In this document: positions 21,036-32,814 of the stretch, piece by piece
Layout of the letters: each line of letters begins with the position of its first letter
Numbering within the stretch: the stretch's first letter is position 1
Source of the DNA: Burkholderiales bacterium
GTDB lineage: Bacteria; Pseudomonadota; Gammaproteobacteria; Burkholderiales; SG8-39
Assembly: GCA_027493935.1 (NCBI GenBank)
Contig: JAOSJV010000011.1
Coordinates: forward strand, 1-64,000
Reading direction: 5' to 3'
Length of the DNA: 64,000 bases
The notes under the pieces: model-generated
What the model was told of the DNA's origin: nothing
The model's database searches: none
What the model saw: the letters and a program-made list of their open reading frames with translations, nothing else
Position numbers and translations under genes: made by a program

Positions 21036-22661
21036 TCAGACGGGGCCGAGCCACTCGACGCGATAGAGGTCGTGCCGCCGGTCGTGCAGCGTGCGCACCG
21101 AGCCCTCGTCGCGCAGCTGCCGCAGCTTCTCCAGGTCGACGTCGGCGACCAGCACCGTCTCGGTATCGGGCGTGCTCTCGGCGACCACTGCGTCGTGCGG
21201 GAAGGCGAAGTCCGAGGGCGAGAAGATCGCCGACTGCGAGTAGTGGATATTCACGTTCTCGACCCGCGGCAGGTTGCCGATGCTGCCCGCGAGCACGACG
21301 TAGCACTCGTTCTCGATCGCCCGCGCCTGCGCGCAGCGCCGCACCCGCTGATAGCCGTTCTTGGTCTCGGTCCACGAGGGCACGAACAGGATCTGCGTGC
21401 CGCGGTCGGCGAGCACGCGCCCGAGCTCGGGGAACTCCACGTCGTAGCAGATCAGGATGCCGACCGTGCCGGCGTCGGTGCGGAAGTGGCGCAGCACGGC
21501 TCCGCCGTCGAGCGCCCACAGGCGCTTCTCCACCGGCGTGATGTGGATCTTGCGCTGCGTCTCCATGGTCCCGTCGCGGCGGAAGAGATAGGCCTCGTTG
21601 TACAGGCGCTCGCCCTCCAGCACCGGCATGCTCGCGCCGACGATGTTCACGTTGTAGCTCATCGCCATGCGCTGCATGCCCTCGGCCATCTGCGGGGTGT
21701 AGGCGGCGATGCGGCGCATCGCCTCGGCCGCGTCGGCCTGCTCCACCAGACTCATCAGGGCGACGTTGAACAGCTCGGGGAACACCGCGAAGTCGCTCTT
21801 GAAGTCGGCCACCGCGTCGACGAAGTACTCCACCTGCTGCAGCATGTCCTCGACCGACTCCACCTGTCGCAGCCGCCACTGCACGGCGCCGATGCGCGCG
21901 GAGTTCTTCTGTGCGCCGAGCAGCGGCCGCCGGCGCGGCTCGTAGTACATGTTCTCCCACTGGATCAGCGTCGCGTAGTCCTTCGAGTCGACGTCGCCGG
22001 GGAGGTAGTTGCGGATCACGCGCCGCACCTGGAAGTCGTTGGCGAGCTGGAACGAGAGCACCTGGTCGTGCACCTTCCGGCGCCGGACCGCCTCGACGTA
22101 CTGCTGCGGCGTCATCCGTTCGGCGTGGTTCCGGTAACCGGGGATGCGCCCGCCGGCGATGATCGCGCGCAGGTTGAGCTTCTTGCACAGCTCCTTGCGC
22201 GCGTCGTAGAGGCGCCGCCCGAGGCGCATCGCGCGGTAGTCCGGGTCGACCACCACCTCGGCGCCGTACAGCACGTCGCCGTTCGGGTCGTGGGTGCTGA
22301 AGTACGCGTCGCCGGTGATCTCGCCGTACGAATGCGAGTCGCCGTAGCGCTCGTAGTCGACGACGAGCGACAGCGCGGCCGCGACGATCTTCCCGCGGTC
22401 CTCGATGCCGATCTGCCCCTCGGGGAAGCGCGCGAGCATCGACAGAAACTTGTCCTTGGAGAGCGCGCCTCCGAACTGGCCGCCCATCTGCGCGTACACG
22501 CGACCGGTGATGTCGCGTAGCGACTCGTAGTCCTCCGCTCGCAGGTTGCGCAGCCGCAGCCGGTGCTGGCTCCGGCCGCGGACCCTCGGCGGCGGTGTGT
22601 CCACCGCGTCGCCCGCGCCGGCGCGCTCGGCGGACTCTGCCGGCTTGGTCCTTTCAGCCAT
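21036..22661 (-). CDS. GNAT acetyltransferase-nitrilase fusion
   Basis: A 541-residue two-domain cytoplasmic protein. Residues 35-235 are a GNAT-type domain (LRNLRAEDYESLRDITGRVY; VLYGAEVVVDPDYRAMRLGR; LGRRLYDARKELCKKLNLRA with AGGRIPGY). Residues 255-535 are a carbon-nitrogen hydrolase with the catalytic triad Glu in FPELF (about 296), Lys in the RKIHITPVEK segment (about 371) and Cys in LICYDVEFPE (405). The same fusion occurs in other proteobacteria as a conserved protein whose substrates are unknown; an amidase acting on an amide the GNAT domain makes or handles is conceivable but unproven. Intact. Start MAERTKPAES at 22661 is supported by the absence of a longer conserved N-terminus. Confidence 0.88.
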   Translation of the reverse strand: MAERTKPAESAERAGAGDAVDTPPPRVRGRSQHRLRLRNLRAEDYESLRDITGRVYAQMGGQFGGALSKDKFLSMLARFPEGQIGIEDRGKIVAAALSLVVDYERYGDSHSYGEITGDAYFSTHDPNGDVLYGAEVVVDPDYRAMRLGRRLYDARKELCKKLNLRAIIAGGRIPGYRNHAERMTPQQYVEAVRRRKVHDQVLSFQLANDFQVRRVIRNYLPGDVDSKDYATLIQWENMYYEPRRRPLLGAQKNSARIGAVQWRLRQVESVEDMLQQVEYFVDAVADFKSDFAVFPELFNVALMSLVEQADAAEAMRRIAAYTPQMAEGMQRMAMSYNVNIVGASMPVLEGERLYNEAYLFRRDGTMETQRKIHITPVEKRLWALDGGAVLRHFRTDAGTVGILICYDVEFPELGRVLADRGTQILFVPSWTETKNGYQRVRRCAQARAIENECYVVLAGSIGNLPRVENVNIHYSQSAIFSPSDFAFPHDAVVAESTPDTETVLVADVDLEKLRQLRDEGSVRTLHDRRHDLYRVEWLGPV

Positions 22662-22688
22662 GCGTCGTCGCTCCGTCCGGTAATGCGT

Positions 22689-23669
22689 TCATTCTACAGG
22701 CGGCCGGGCGGGCGGATCCGCGAGCACGCGCGCGAAGATCTCGCGGTCCACGTTGCCGCCGGAAAGGATGACGCCGACGCGCGCGCCGTGCCAGCGCTCG
22801 CGCTCCTGCAGCGCCGCGGCGAGCGGCGCCGCGCCCGCGCCCTCGGCCACGTTGTGCGTATCGGTGAAGAAGTGGCGCATGGCGGCCGCGATCCCGGCGT
22901 CGGTGACCTCGACGATGCGCTCGGCGCCGCGGAAGATGACCTCCAGCGCGGCCGGCACCGGAACGCGCACCGCCATGCCGTCGGCGATCGTCACGGCGGA
23001 CGCCGTTTCGATGGCGCTTCGTGCCCCGAACGATCGTGCGTAGGCGTTCGCGCTCGCCGAGACGACGCCGATGATTCGCGTGGCGAGGCCGAGTGCGTCG
23101 CGCGCGTGGATCAGCCCGCAGATCCCGCTGCCGCAGCCGATCGGTACGTACACCGCGTCGAGCGGCGGGGCGCCACGGAAGAGCTCGAGGGCGTAGCTCG
23201 CGACGCCGGCCACGAGCTCGGGCCGGAAGGGTCCCACGAACTCCAGCCCTTCGCCGGCCGCGAGCGCTGACGCGCGTTCGCGCGCCTCGTCGAAATCGCG
23301 CCCGTGCTCGACGAGCTGCGCGCCGAGCGCGCGCATCGCCGCGTTCTTCTCGCGGCTGTTGCCGTGCGGCACCAGGATCACGCAGCGTGCGCCGGCCCGG
23401 GCGGCGGCGAATGCGAGACTCTGGCCGTGGTTGCCGCGCGTCGCGCTGATGACGCCGCGGAACCCCGGGCGCGATTTGAGCGAATCGAGCAGCACGAGGC
23501 CGCCGCGAACCTTGAACGCGCCGATCGGCGTGTGGTTCTCGTGCTTGACCCACAGCTCGCAGCCGGCGCGCGCGTTCAAGAGCGGCCAGCTGTACTGCGG
23601 CGTCGGCCGAATGACCCGATGCACGAGCGCAGCAGCCCGCTCGAGCGCCGCGAGGTTCATTTCGATCAT
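22689..23669 (-). CDS. PLP-dependent serine/threonine dehydratase-family enzyme
   Basis: A 326-residue fold-type II PLP enzyme. The Schiff-base Lys is in HENHTPIGAFKVRGGLV (near residue 53), with the asparagine motif SATRGNHGQSLAFAAARAG and the phosphate-binding glycine loop VPIGCGSGICGLIH; SGGNVD closes the fold. It could deaminate threonine or serine, but the absence of a regulatory ACT domain makes it a catabolic type, and hydroxyectoine-type EutB enzymes belong to the same group. The start at 23669 (MIEMNLAALERA) is preferred; ATG at 23660 is also possible. It is divergent from the M20 peptidase gene at 23809 with a 139-base spacer. Intact. Confidence 0.82.
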   Translation of the reverse strand: MIEMNLAALERAAALVHRVIRPTPQYSWPLLNARAGCELWVKHENHTPIGAFKVRGGLVLLDSLKSRPGFRGVISATRGNHGQSLAFAAARAGARCVILVPHGNSREKNAAMRALGAQLVEHGRDFDEARERASALAAGEGLEFVGPFRPELVAGVASYALELFRGAPPLDAVYVPIGCGSGICGLIHARDALGLATRIIGVVSASANAYARSFGARSAIETASAVTIADGMAVRVPVPAALEVIFRGAERIVEVTDAGIAAAMRHFFTDTHNVAEGAGAAPLAAALQERERWHGARVGVILSGGNVDREIFARVLADPPARPPVE

Positions 23670-23808
23670 GGTGCGTCCGTTTGCCCGCATGCGCGTTGGC
23701 GCAAACCTCGATGTTACCGTCCCGGCCGGGCGTCGCAGCGAGCCGGCGGTGTATGCTTGCGTCACCGCGCCGGGCTCGCCCGTCGGCAGGTCAATCGAGC
23801 ACGCCACT

Positions 23809-25234
<1,426 letters not shown>

Positions 25235-25255
25235 CGAGCCAGAGGAGCGCAACCG

Positions 25256-26086
25256 ATGAAATCCTGGCAGATCACCGCGCGTCCGCGCGCGGGCGATACC
25301 GTGCTGACGGCGATCGCCGACGGCGTGGCGACCATCACGCTGAACCGGCCGAAGCAGCTGAACGCGCTCGACTTCGAGCTTGCCGACGCCCTGGCCGACG
25401 CGATGCACGACGTGGAGGCCGACCCCGCGGTGCGCTGCGTGGTGCTGCGCGGCACCGGCGGGAACTTCATGTCGGGCGGCGACATCGCGACCTTCGCCGC
25501 CGACCTCGACGCCGACGAGCGCGCGCGCGCGGCCGGCTTCCGGCTCGGCATTCATGCGGCGCATGCGGCGGTCATCGCGATGCGGCGAATGCCGAAGCCG
25601 GTGATCGCGAGCGTGGACGGCGCGGCGGCCGGCGCCGGCCTCTCGCTCGTGCTTGCGGCCGACCTCGCGATCTTCTCGGACCGCGCGTTCCTCGTTTCCG
25701 GCTACCTGGCACTCGGCACCACGCCCGACTGCGGAATGACGTTCTTCCTGCCGCGCGCGCTCGGTGCGCGCAAGGCGGCCGAGCTGCTGATGCTCTCGGA
25801 GCGCATCGACGCAGCCGCGGCGCTCGCGCTCGGTCTCGCGAACCGGGTGGTGCCGCCCGTGCGGCTAGACGAGGAGACCATGCAGCTCGCCGCGCGCCTC
25901 GCGCGCGGCCCGACCTTCGCGCTCGGGCGGCTCAAGGCGCTCCTGCGCGAGAGCACCCGCAACGGCCTCGACGCCCAGCTCGCCGCCGAGACCGAGGCTT
26001 TCGGCGCGTGCGCGACGAGCGCCGATTTCAAGGAGGGCGTGCGGGCGTTTCTCGCCAGGCGCAGGCCCGATTTCACCGGAGGCTGA
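25256..26086 (+). CDS. Enoyl-CoA hydratase/isomerase family protein
   Basis: A 276-residue crotonase-fold protein. It shows VATITLNRPKQLNALDFELA, the oxyanion-hole segment GTGGNFMSGGDIATFA, the second oxyanion segment VIASVDGAAAGAGLSLVLAA and the GTTPDCGMTFFLPRALG region where catalytic acid residues sit. One acid (Asp in TTPDCG) is present; the first Glu of hydratases is not obvious, so it may be an isomerase or lyase rather than a classical hydratase. Start at 25256 has AGAGGAG about eight bases upstream. Intact, five bases before the NTF2-like gene. Confidence 0.88.
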   Translation: MKSWQITARPRAGDTVLTAIADGVATITLNRPKQLNALDFELADALADAMHDVEADPAVRCVVLRGTGGNFMSGGDIATFAADLDADERARAAGFRLGIHAAHAAVIAMRRMPKPVIASVDGAAAGAGLSLVLAADLAIFSDRAFLVSGYLALGTTPDCGMTFFLPRALGARKAAELLMLSERIDAAAALALGLANRVVPPVRLDEETMQLAARLARGPTFALGRLKALLRESTRNGLDAQLAAETEAFGACATSADFKEGVRAFLARRRPDFTGG

Positions 26087-26091
26087 CGACG

Positions 26092-26571
26092 ATGGACTCG
26101 CGAGCGTTCGCCGTCCTGCTCGGGCGCATGACCGATGCAGTCTGCCGCGGCGACGGCGTCGCGGCCGCCGCGTGCTTCACGCCGGAGGGCGCCTACCACG
26201 ACGGCTTCTACGGCGAGTTCGCCGGTCGCGAAGCCATCGCCCGCATGGTGAGCGAGCACTTCCACGGCAACGCGCGCGATTTCGTGTGGACGATCGACGA
26301 CGCGTGCGCCGACGGCGGCCTCGGCTACGCCCACTACCGCTTCAGCTACACCGCGTCGCTCGCAGGCGCCGAGGGCCGGCGGGTGTTCTTCGAGGGGATC
26401 GCGCGCTGCCGGCTGCGCGACGGCCTGATCGCGCGCTACGACGAGGCGTTCGACCGCGGCGTCGCGCTCGCGCAGCTCGGCTTCGCGCCCGAGCGCATCG
26501 CGCGTTCGCTGACGAAGGCGGCCGGCGCGCAGCGCCGCCGCGCGGGCAGCGAGCATCGGCTCGACCGCTGA
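26092..26571 (+). CDS. NTF2/SnoaL-like small protein
   Basis: A 159-residue protein with the cone-like alpha+beta pattern of the NTF2/SnoaL superfamily: MTDAVCRGDGVAAAACFTPE, GAYHDGFYGEFAGREAIARM and the strand FEGIARCRLRDGLIARYDEA. Members include isomerases, ketosteroid-type enzymes and pure binding proteins; no diagnostic catalytic pair can be assigned. The ATG at 26092 is preceded by CGGAGG within the end of the hydratase gene, so translation is coupled. It is the last gene before the IS630 element, which may have separated it from former neighbours. Confidence 0.75.
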   Translation: MDSRAFAVLLGRMTDAVCRGDGVAAAACFTPEGAYHDGFYGEFAGREAIARMVSEHFHGNARDFVWTIDDACADGGLGYAHYRFSYTASLAGAEGRRVFFEGIARCRLRDGLIARYDEAFDRGVALAQLGFAPERIARSLTKAAGAQRRRAGSEHRLDR

Positions 26572-26669
26572 GGCCGCGCGCCGCGCCGACTTCGACGCGG
26601 GCGGCGAGATACCGGTCACGACCGCCGCACCGCCGCGCTGGCGGCCGGCGCTCGGGTCGCGCTACCCTA

Positions 26670-27831
26670 GTATTGTGTCCTAAAAGAAACTAATACACAC
26701 GATTGTGTTCCAAGAGGTATCTTTAGCGACTCTTGGAAGGCAGCCATGGCATCGGGGCGACCGAAGCAGTCTCTTGATCTCACAGCACAGGAGCGAGCGC
26801 AGCTGGAGAGCATCGTCGCCTCACGCAGCCTGCCGCACGGCCTGGTACGGCGGGCGCGCATGATTCTGTTGACCGAGGACGGTGTGTCGGTGCGCGAGAC
26901 CGCGCGGCGGGTGAAGGTCAGCGCACCGGCGGTGAGCAACTGGCGCAAGCGGTTTCGCGAGCAGCGCTTGGCCGGGCTGCACGATGCACTGAAGTCGGGG
27001 CGTCCGCGTACCCATGACGAAGAGCGCATCGCGCAGTTGCTGAACAGGGCCCTTGTGCGCCGGCCGAAGGCGGCCACGCACTGGAGCGTGCGCACGCTGG
27101 CCGAGGACACTGGGATCTCCAAGAGCACCGTGCAGCGCTATCTGTCGCTGTTTGGCGTACAGCCGCATCGCGCCAGGAGCTTCAAGCTCTCCAACGACCC
27201 GTTCTTCATCGAAAAGGTGCGCGAGGTCGTGGGGTTGTACTTGAATCCGCCCGACAACGCGCTGGTGCTGTGCGTGGACGAGAAGAGCCAGGTGCAGGCG
27301 CTCGAGCGCACCCAGCCGGTGTTGCCGATGGGGCTGGGTTACGTGGAGGGCATCACTCATGACTACGTGCGCCATGGCACCACGACCCTGTTCGCCGCGC
27401 TGAACATCGCCAACGGCCAGGTCTTCACCCAGTGCAAGCCGCGTCATCGACATCAGGAGTTCCTGAGCTTCCTGCGCCACATCGATGCCAGCGTGCCCAA
27501 GAGCCTCGATGTCCACCTGATCGTGGACAACTACGGCACTCACAAGCACGCCCGCGTCAGGGCGTGGCTGGCGCGTCGACCTCGCTTCCATGTCCATTAC
27601 ACCCCGACCTACTCGTCCTGGCTCAATCAGGTCGAACGCTGGTTCGGGCTGATCACGCAACGGGCGATTCGCCGTGGCTCGTTTAGCTCGGTCACCGACC
27701 TGCGTCGCCAGATCGAGCGCTTCGTGGTCGAGTGGAACCAGCATCCCAAACCCTTCGTGTGGACCGCCACCGCCCAGTCCATCCTCGCCAAGCTCGAACG
27801 ACTTGGCAAAGTTATCTGCGGGACACAACAC
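26670..27831 (+). mobile_element. IS630-family insertion sequence, complete
   Basis: The element is 1162 bases, bounded by imperfect inverted repeats GTATTGTGTCC (26670-26680) and GGACACAACAC (27821-27831), 10 of 11 matching. Both ends are flanked by TA (26668-26669 and 27832-27833), the target duplication made by IS630/Tc1-type elements, inside a CTAG context. One intact transposase fills it. It sits eight bases before the start codon of the lipoprotein gene at 27842. The left end also contains a second TTGTGTTCC at 26703-26711. Confidence 0.9.
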
Positions 27832-27834
27832 TAG
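26746..27834 (+). CDS. IS630-family transposase
   Basis: A 362-residue DDE transposase. The N-terminal HTH region (VSVRETARRVKVSAPAVSNW) recognises the inverted repeats. A second HTH follows (LAEDTGISKSTVQRYLSLFG). Catalytic residues are Asp in LVLCVDEKSQVQA, Asp in HLIVDNYGTHKH and Glu in WLNQVERWFGLI. No frameshift is needed, unlike some members that use programmed shifting. The stop codon TAG at 27832-27834 is formed by the duplicated target TA plus the next chromosomal G, so the element itself supplies no stop. The codon usage is a little less GC-biased than the surroundings, consistent with acquisition. Confidence 0.95.
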   Translation: MASGRPKQSLDLTAQERAQLESIVASRSLPHGLVRRARMILLTEDGVSVRETARRVKVSAPAVSNWRKRFREQRLAGLHDALKSGRPRTHDEERIAQLLNRALVRRPKAATHWSVRTLAEDTGISKSTVQRYLSLFGVQPHRARSFKLSNDPFFIEKVREVVGLYLNPPDNALVLCVDEKSQVQALERTQPVLPMGLGYVEGITHDYVRHGTTTLFAALNIANGQVFTQCKPRHRHQEFLSFLRHIDASVPKSLDVHLIVDNYGTHKHARVRAWLARRPRFHVHYTPTYSSWLNQVERWFGLITQRAIRRGSFSSVTDLRRQIERFVVEWNQHPKPFVWTATAQSILAKLERLGKVICGTQH

Positions 27835-27841
27835 CCGGGAC

Positions 27842-28630
27842 ATGACCGTGCCAGCCGCAGCGCGCGGGCGCGCAGCAGGGTCGCGGGCGCGGCGGCGCCT
27901 GGCACTCGCCGCCGTCGCGAGCCTGGCGCTCGGCGCGCTCGCCGGCTGCGCGCGCGAGGTGCGCACTCCGCCGGCCGCGCCCGGGACCGGATACCGCCCT
28001 CCGCCGCAGGGCCGCGACTTCCAGGCGGCCGACCTCGTCAAGTCGGACGTCGATAGCGTTGCCGAGATCCACCTCCGCGAGAGCCTCGCCTCGGCGCGGC
28101 TGCTGACCGAGAAGCTCTACCGGCGCAATCCGCGCGAGCGGCAACGCGGCGGACACGCGAGCCCGGAGGCGGCGGTCGCGCGCGCCTTCGACCCGCGCCA
28201 CGGCTGGCGCTTCCGCGAGCTCGGCTACGCCCGCGGCACCGAGGCGTTGCAGCTCGCGTTCCGGCCCGAGTTCGCCGGCGACCGGGTGTTCGCGTTCGGC
28301 GTCGGTCTCGCCAGCATGCTGATGCAGGCCTACGGCGACCAGACCGAGTTCTATCTGCTCGACACGCTCGACCCGCAAAAGCTCTACAACGCTGCGCGCA
28401 ACGTCGAGATCGCCGCCTGGAAGCTCGCCACGGCGCGCGACGCCGCCGGCGCGCTGCTGCTGCTCTCGAATGAGATCGGCGCCGGCCCGCCGAACCTGAG
28501 CTTCGAGCGCGAGATCGGCAAGCTGATCGCCTACCAGGACAGCCTCGCGATCGTGGTCGCCGAGCGCACCAACCGCACCATCCGGCGCGTCGTGCAGGGG
28601 GTCGCCACGATGGCTTTCCTGCCGCTCTAG
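27842..28630 (+). CDS. Putative outer-membrane or periplasmic lipoprotein of unknown function
   Basis: A 262-residue protein with a lipoprotein signal: basic n-region, hydrophobic LALAAVASLALGALAGC with the lipobox LAGC at about residue 36. The mature part includes DLVKSDVDSVAEIHLRESLA, EKLYRRNPRERQRGG, a glycine-rich FAFGVGLASMLMQAYG and a long helical C-terminus (NRTIRRVVQGVATMAFLPL). I do not recognise a characterised family, although similar lipoproteins occur in Burkholderiales. The IS630 right end is eight bases upstream, so the native promoter and ribosome binding site have been replaced by the element; expression would depend on read-through. Confidence 0.72.
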   Translation: MTVPAAARGRAAGSRARRRLALAAVASLALGALAGCAREVRTPPAAPGTGYRPPPQGRDFQAADLVKSDVDSVAEIHLRESLASARLLTEKLYRRNPRERQRGGHASPEAAVARAFDPRHGWRFRELGYARGTEALQLAFRPEFAGDRVFAFGVGLASMLMQAYGDQTEFYLLDTLDPQKLYNAARNVEIAAWKLATARDAAGALLLLSNEIGAGPPNLSFEREIGKLIAYQDSLAIVVAERTNRTIRRVVQGVATMAFLPL

Positions 28631-28641
28631 GCGGCGCGGCC

Positions 28642-29269
28642 TCAACCGCGCTGCCAGCGCTCGAGCGCCTCGACCACCAGGTGCTCGACTTCGTCCCACG
28701 AGGCCGCGCGCGGCGGCGGCAAGTGCCGGTTGGTCGAGTTCACCACGACGATCGTCTCGTGGCCGTCGGCGCGCAGCGCCGCGACGTTCGCCGGGCTGTC
28801 CTCGACGTAGAGATCGGCGCCGACCGCGGCCTTGTCGCGCATGAAGCAGAGGTCCCCAGTACGGCACGCCGTGACTCTCCAGCCACTCGATCGTCTGCTG
28901 CACCGCCTCCTGGTGGAACCACGGGATGTAGAGACGGTGGGTGACGATGCGGATGCGGATGTTGCGCGTCGACAGGCGCCGCAGCGCGGCGGGAGCACCC
29001 GGCACCGGCGGCAGGCGCTTGAAGAGGCTGCGCTGCTTGACCGCGAAGCGGTGCAGCGCATCGTAGCCGCCGCAGCGCTCGAGCTGCCACTCCGGGAAGC
29101 CGTAGGTCACCTCCTCGGTGAGCGCATCGAGCGGGACGCCGAGCCATTCCGCCGCGACCGGCCGCAGGCCGCGCGCGAAGTCGGCCACCACGCCGTCGAG
29201 GTCGACCGCGAGCACGAACCGCCGCGCGGCGCGCCCGCCGTGCGTCGCGTCGACCAGGGTAAGGCTCAT
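28642..29269 (-). CDS. HAD-family 5'-nucleotidase-like phosphatase, one frameshift
   Basis: A haloacid-dehalogenase hydrolase of about 209 residues resembling the NT5C deoxyribonucleotidase type. Motif I is [18 protein letters not shown], with the nucleophile and acid Asp; motif II is [10 protein letters not shown]; motif IV is [17 protein letters not shown]. It probably dephosphorylates a nucleoside monophosphate or similar small molecule. A frame change near 28850, beside a CCCC run, splits [11 protein letters not shown] from [16 protein letters not shown]. The start [12 protein letters not shown] at 29269 is likely. It converges with the lipoprotein gene. The shift is probably a sequence error. 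Confidence 0.78.
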
Positions 29270-29686
29270 CGGCGCCTCGTGCGGCCGCGCGGAAGCTCGT
29301 TTGCCATGCGTCGCTCTTTCTGCGACCGCAGTATAGCAATGGCGCTCGGGCCGAAATGGCCCCGCGCGGCCCCACCGTGCGCCGCTCAGGGTCCGCGCGC
29401 GTCGCGACGCGCCGCCGCGGCGAACTCGGAGCCGAAGCGCACAAGCGTTTGCGGGCGCGGCAGCCCGGCCGGCGCGAGCTCGATGACCATGCACGCATCG
29501 CCCGCGCGGTGCTCGTCGGCGAGGCCGTGCCGGGCGCCCGGCACGAACCCGAACCGGCCGTCGCAGGCCGGGCCGCCGCGGCGTCCCGAGGGGGCCCCGG
29601 AGCGGGGTCTGGCGGCCACTGGCCGTCGCGCGCTCGCGCGGGTACATTTGCGGACCATGCCCTCGGGCGAAAGGAGCCGTAACACG

Positions 29687-30338
29687 ATGCCCCGCTTCGC
29701 GCGCCGCGAGGACCTCGGCCTCACCCCCCGGCGAGTTCGCCGTCCTCGCGCGGCTCGACACGCCGCGCAAGATCCAGGACTTCCTCGACGACCGCATCGC
29801 GCAGAACCACGAGCTCACCGGCGACACCGCGCTCTCGGTGCGCGCAGTGCTGCGCCAGCGTCACGCGCACTGCATCGAGGGGGCGATGCTGGCCGCCTGC
29901 GCGCTGTGGATCCACGGCGAGCCGCCGTTGCTGATGTACCTCTCGGCCGTGCGCGACTTCGACCACGCGATCACGCTCTTCCGGCGCCAGGGCTGCTGGG
30001 GCGCGATCTCCAAGACGAACCACGCGCCGCTGCGCTACCGCGACCCGGTGTACCGCGGCTTGCGCGAGCTCGCCATGTCCTACTTCCACGAGTACACCAA
30101 CCGGCGTGGCCAGAAGACGCTGCGCAGCTATTCGCGCACGTTCGACCTGCGGCGCGTGGACCCGAAGCTCTGGGTCACGAATCCGGAGAACTGCTGGGGC
30201 GTCGTCGAGCGCCTGCTCGACACGCGTCACTATCGGCTGATCAACGCGCGCCAGGAGCGCGGCTTGCGGGTCTCCGGACCGTTCGTGCGCAAGAGTTTCG
30301 ACCTGCCGCAGTACCCGCATCCGCACAAGCGCGCCTGA
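29687..30338 (+). CDS. Conserved protein, possible transglutaminase-like fold, one frameshift
   Basis: About 217 residues. The start MPRFARREDLGLTP at 29687 has AAGGAG about ten bases upstream; removing one C from the run at 29724-29729 joins it to GEFAVLARLDTPRKIQDFLD and the rest. Conserved-looking parts are RQRHAHCIEGAMLAACALWI, a Cys-centred segment, then DFDHAITLFRRQGCWGAISK and YFHEYTNRRGQKTLRSYSR. The Cys plus later His/Asp pattern recalls transglutaminase-like hydrolases, but I cannot confirm catalytic residues. Similar proteins are annotated as hypothetical in many proteobacteria as far as I recall. No obvious functional partner nearby. Confidence 0.65.
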
Positions 30339-30525
30339 CGTGGACAAACCGCGCTGCGCGGGTTCACAATCCCGGGCGGGCGCGAGCGGCGCAGACTGCG
30401 CGCGCGATCACGGCCACGACTTGCGCTTCACCCATGCGCTCGAGTTGTTGCAACGCGGTAGGGCGCCGGGCGCGGCGGCGCGTGCCGCCGCACGGCACGC
30501 CGCGCCACGCTTACAGGCGCTCCGG

Positions 30526-30960
30526 ATGATCCCGATCCGCGGCATCGACCACGTCGTGCTGCGCGTGCGCGACCTCGACCGCATGGTCGCCTTCTACCGC
30601 GACGCGCTCGGCTGCGAGGTCGTCTGGACGCGTCCCGACCTCGGCATGGTGCACGTGCGCGCCGGCGACGCTCTGATCGATCTGGTCACCCACGACGGCC
30701 CGGTCGGCGGCAGCGCCCGCGGCGCGCCGACGCGCGATGGCCACAACATGGGTCACCTGTGCCTGCGTGTCGATCCGTTCGACACCGCCGCGATCGTCGC
30801 GCATCTCGCGGCGCACGCCGTTGAGGCAGGCGAGGTCCGCGAGCGCTTCGGCGCCGGGGGCGTGGGCCCTTCGATCTACCTCGACGACCCCGAGGGCAAC
30901 ACGGTCGAGCTCAAGGGCCCGGCGCATGCCTGGCCCGCCGCCGCGCGCCGGCCCCGCTGA
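30526..30960 (+). CDS. VOC-family (glyoxalase-like) metalloprotein
   Basis: A 144-residue single VOC domain. It has GIDHVVLRVRDLDRMVAFYR and GCEVVWTRPDLGMVHV. It also has the metal-side His in NMGHLCLRVD and the Glu in YLDDPEGNTVELKGPA, giving the usual two-His-one-Glu set with His in IDHVVL. The fold covers glyoxalase I, extradiol dioxygenases and fosfomycin-resistance proteins; nothing here tells which. The start MIPIRGIDH at 30526 leads directly into the first strand. It converges with yjbQ. Intact. The preceding 187 bases hold no evident gene. Confidence 0.85.
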   Translation: MIPIRGIDHVVLRVRDLDRMVAFYRDALGCEVVWTRPDLGMVHVRAGDALIDLVTHDGPVGGSARGAPTRDGHNMGHLCLRVDPFDTAAIVAHLAAHAVEAGEVRERFGAGGVGPSIYLDDPEGNTVELKGPAHAWPAAARRPR

Positions 30961-30974
30961 TCCGTCCGCCCGCC

Positions 30975-31394
30975 CTACTCGCCGACGAGATGCAGCAGCA
31001 CGGTGCGCTCGTGCGGGGCGCGCCGCTGCTCGTACAGATAGATGCCCTGCCAGGTGCCGAGCGCGGGCCGACCATCGATCACCGGGATCGAGAGGCTCGT
31101 CTGGGTGAGCGCGGCGCGCACGTGCGCGGGCATATCGTCCGGGCCCTCGGCGTGGTGGCGGAAGAGTGGATCGCCGTCGGGCACGAGGCGCGCGAAGAAC
31201 CGCTCGAGGTCGCGGCGCACTTCGGGATCGGCGTTCTCCTGGACGAGCAGGCTGGCCGAAGTGTGCTGCAGGTAGAGCGTCAGCACGCCCTTCCGGATCC
31301 CGGTGCCGCGCGCCCACTCGACGACCGCGCGCGTGAACTCGTGGAGCCCCCGTCCGCGGGTGGCGATCGCGTGCCGCCCGGTCGCCTGGCGCAT
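30975..31394 (-). CDS. yjbQ: YjbQ family protein (UPF0047)
   Basis: A 139-residue member of the YjbQ/UPF0047 family, often named secondary thiamine-phosphate synthase because overexpression replaces ThiE poorly; the physiological role is unclear. Recognisable parts are GVLTLYLQHTSASLLVQENA, FFARLVPDGDPLFRHHAEGP with its conserved His, MPAHVRAALTQTSLSIPV and LGTWQGIYLYEQRRAPH. Intact. It follows asnS by four bases on the same strand and is probably the last gene of the hisD-like/SDR/asnS/yjbQ run. Confidence 0.92.
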   Translation of the reverse strand: MRQATGRHAIATRGRGLHEFTRAVVEWARGTGIRKGVLTLYLQHTSASLLVQENADPEVRRDLERFFARLVPDGDPLFRHHAEGPDDMPAHVRAALTQTSLSIPVIDGRPALGTWQGIYLYEQRRAPHERTVLLHLVGE

Positions 31395-31398
31395 CGGC

Positions 31399-32805
<1,407 letters not shown>

Positions 32806-32814
32806 GCGCTCGCG

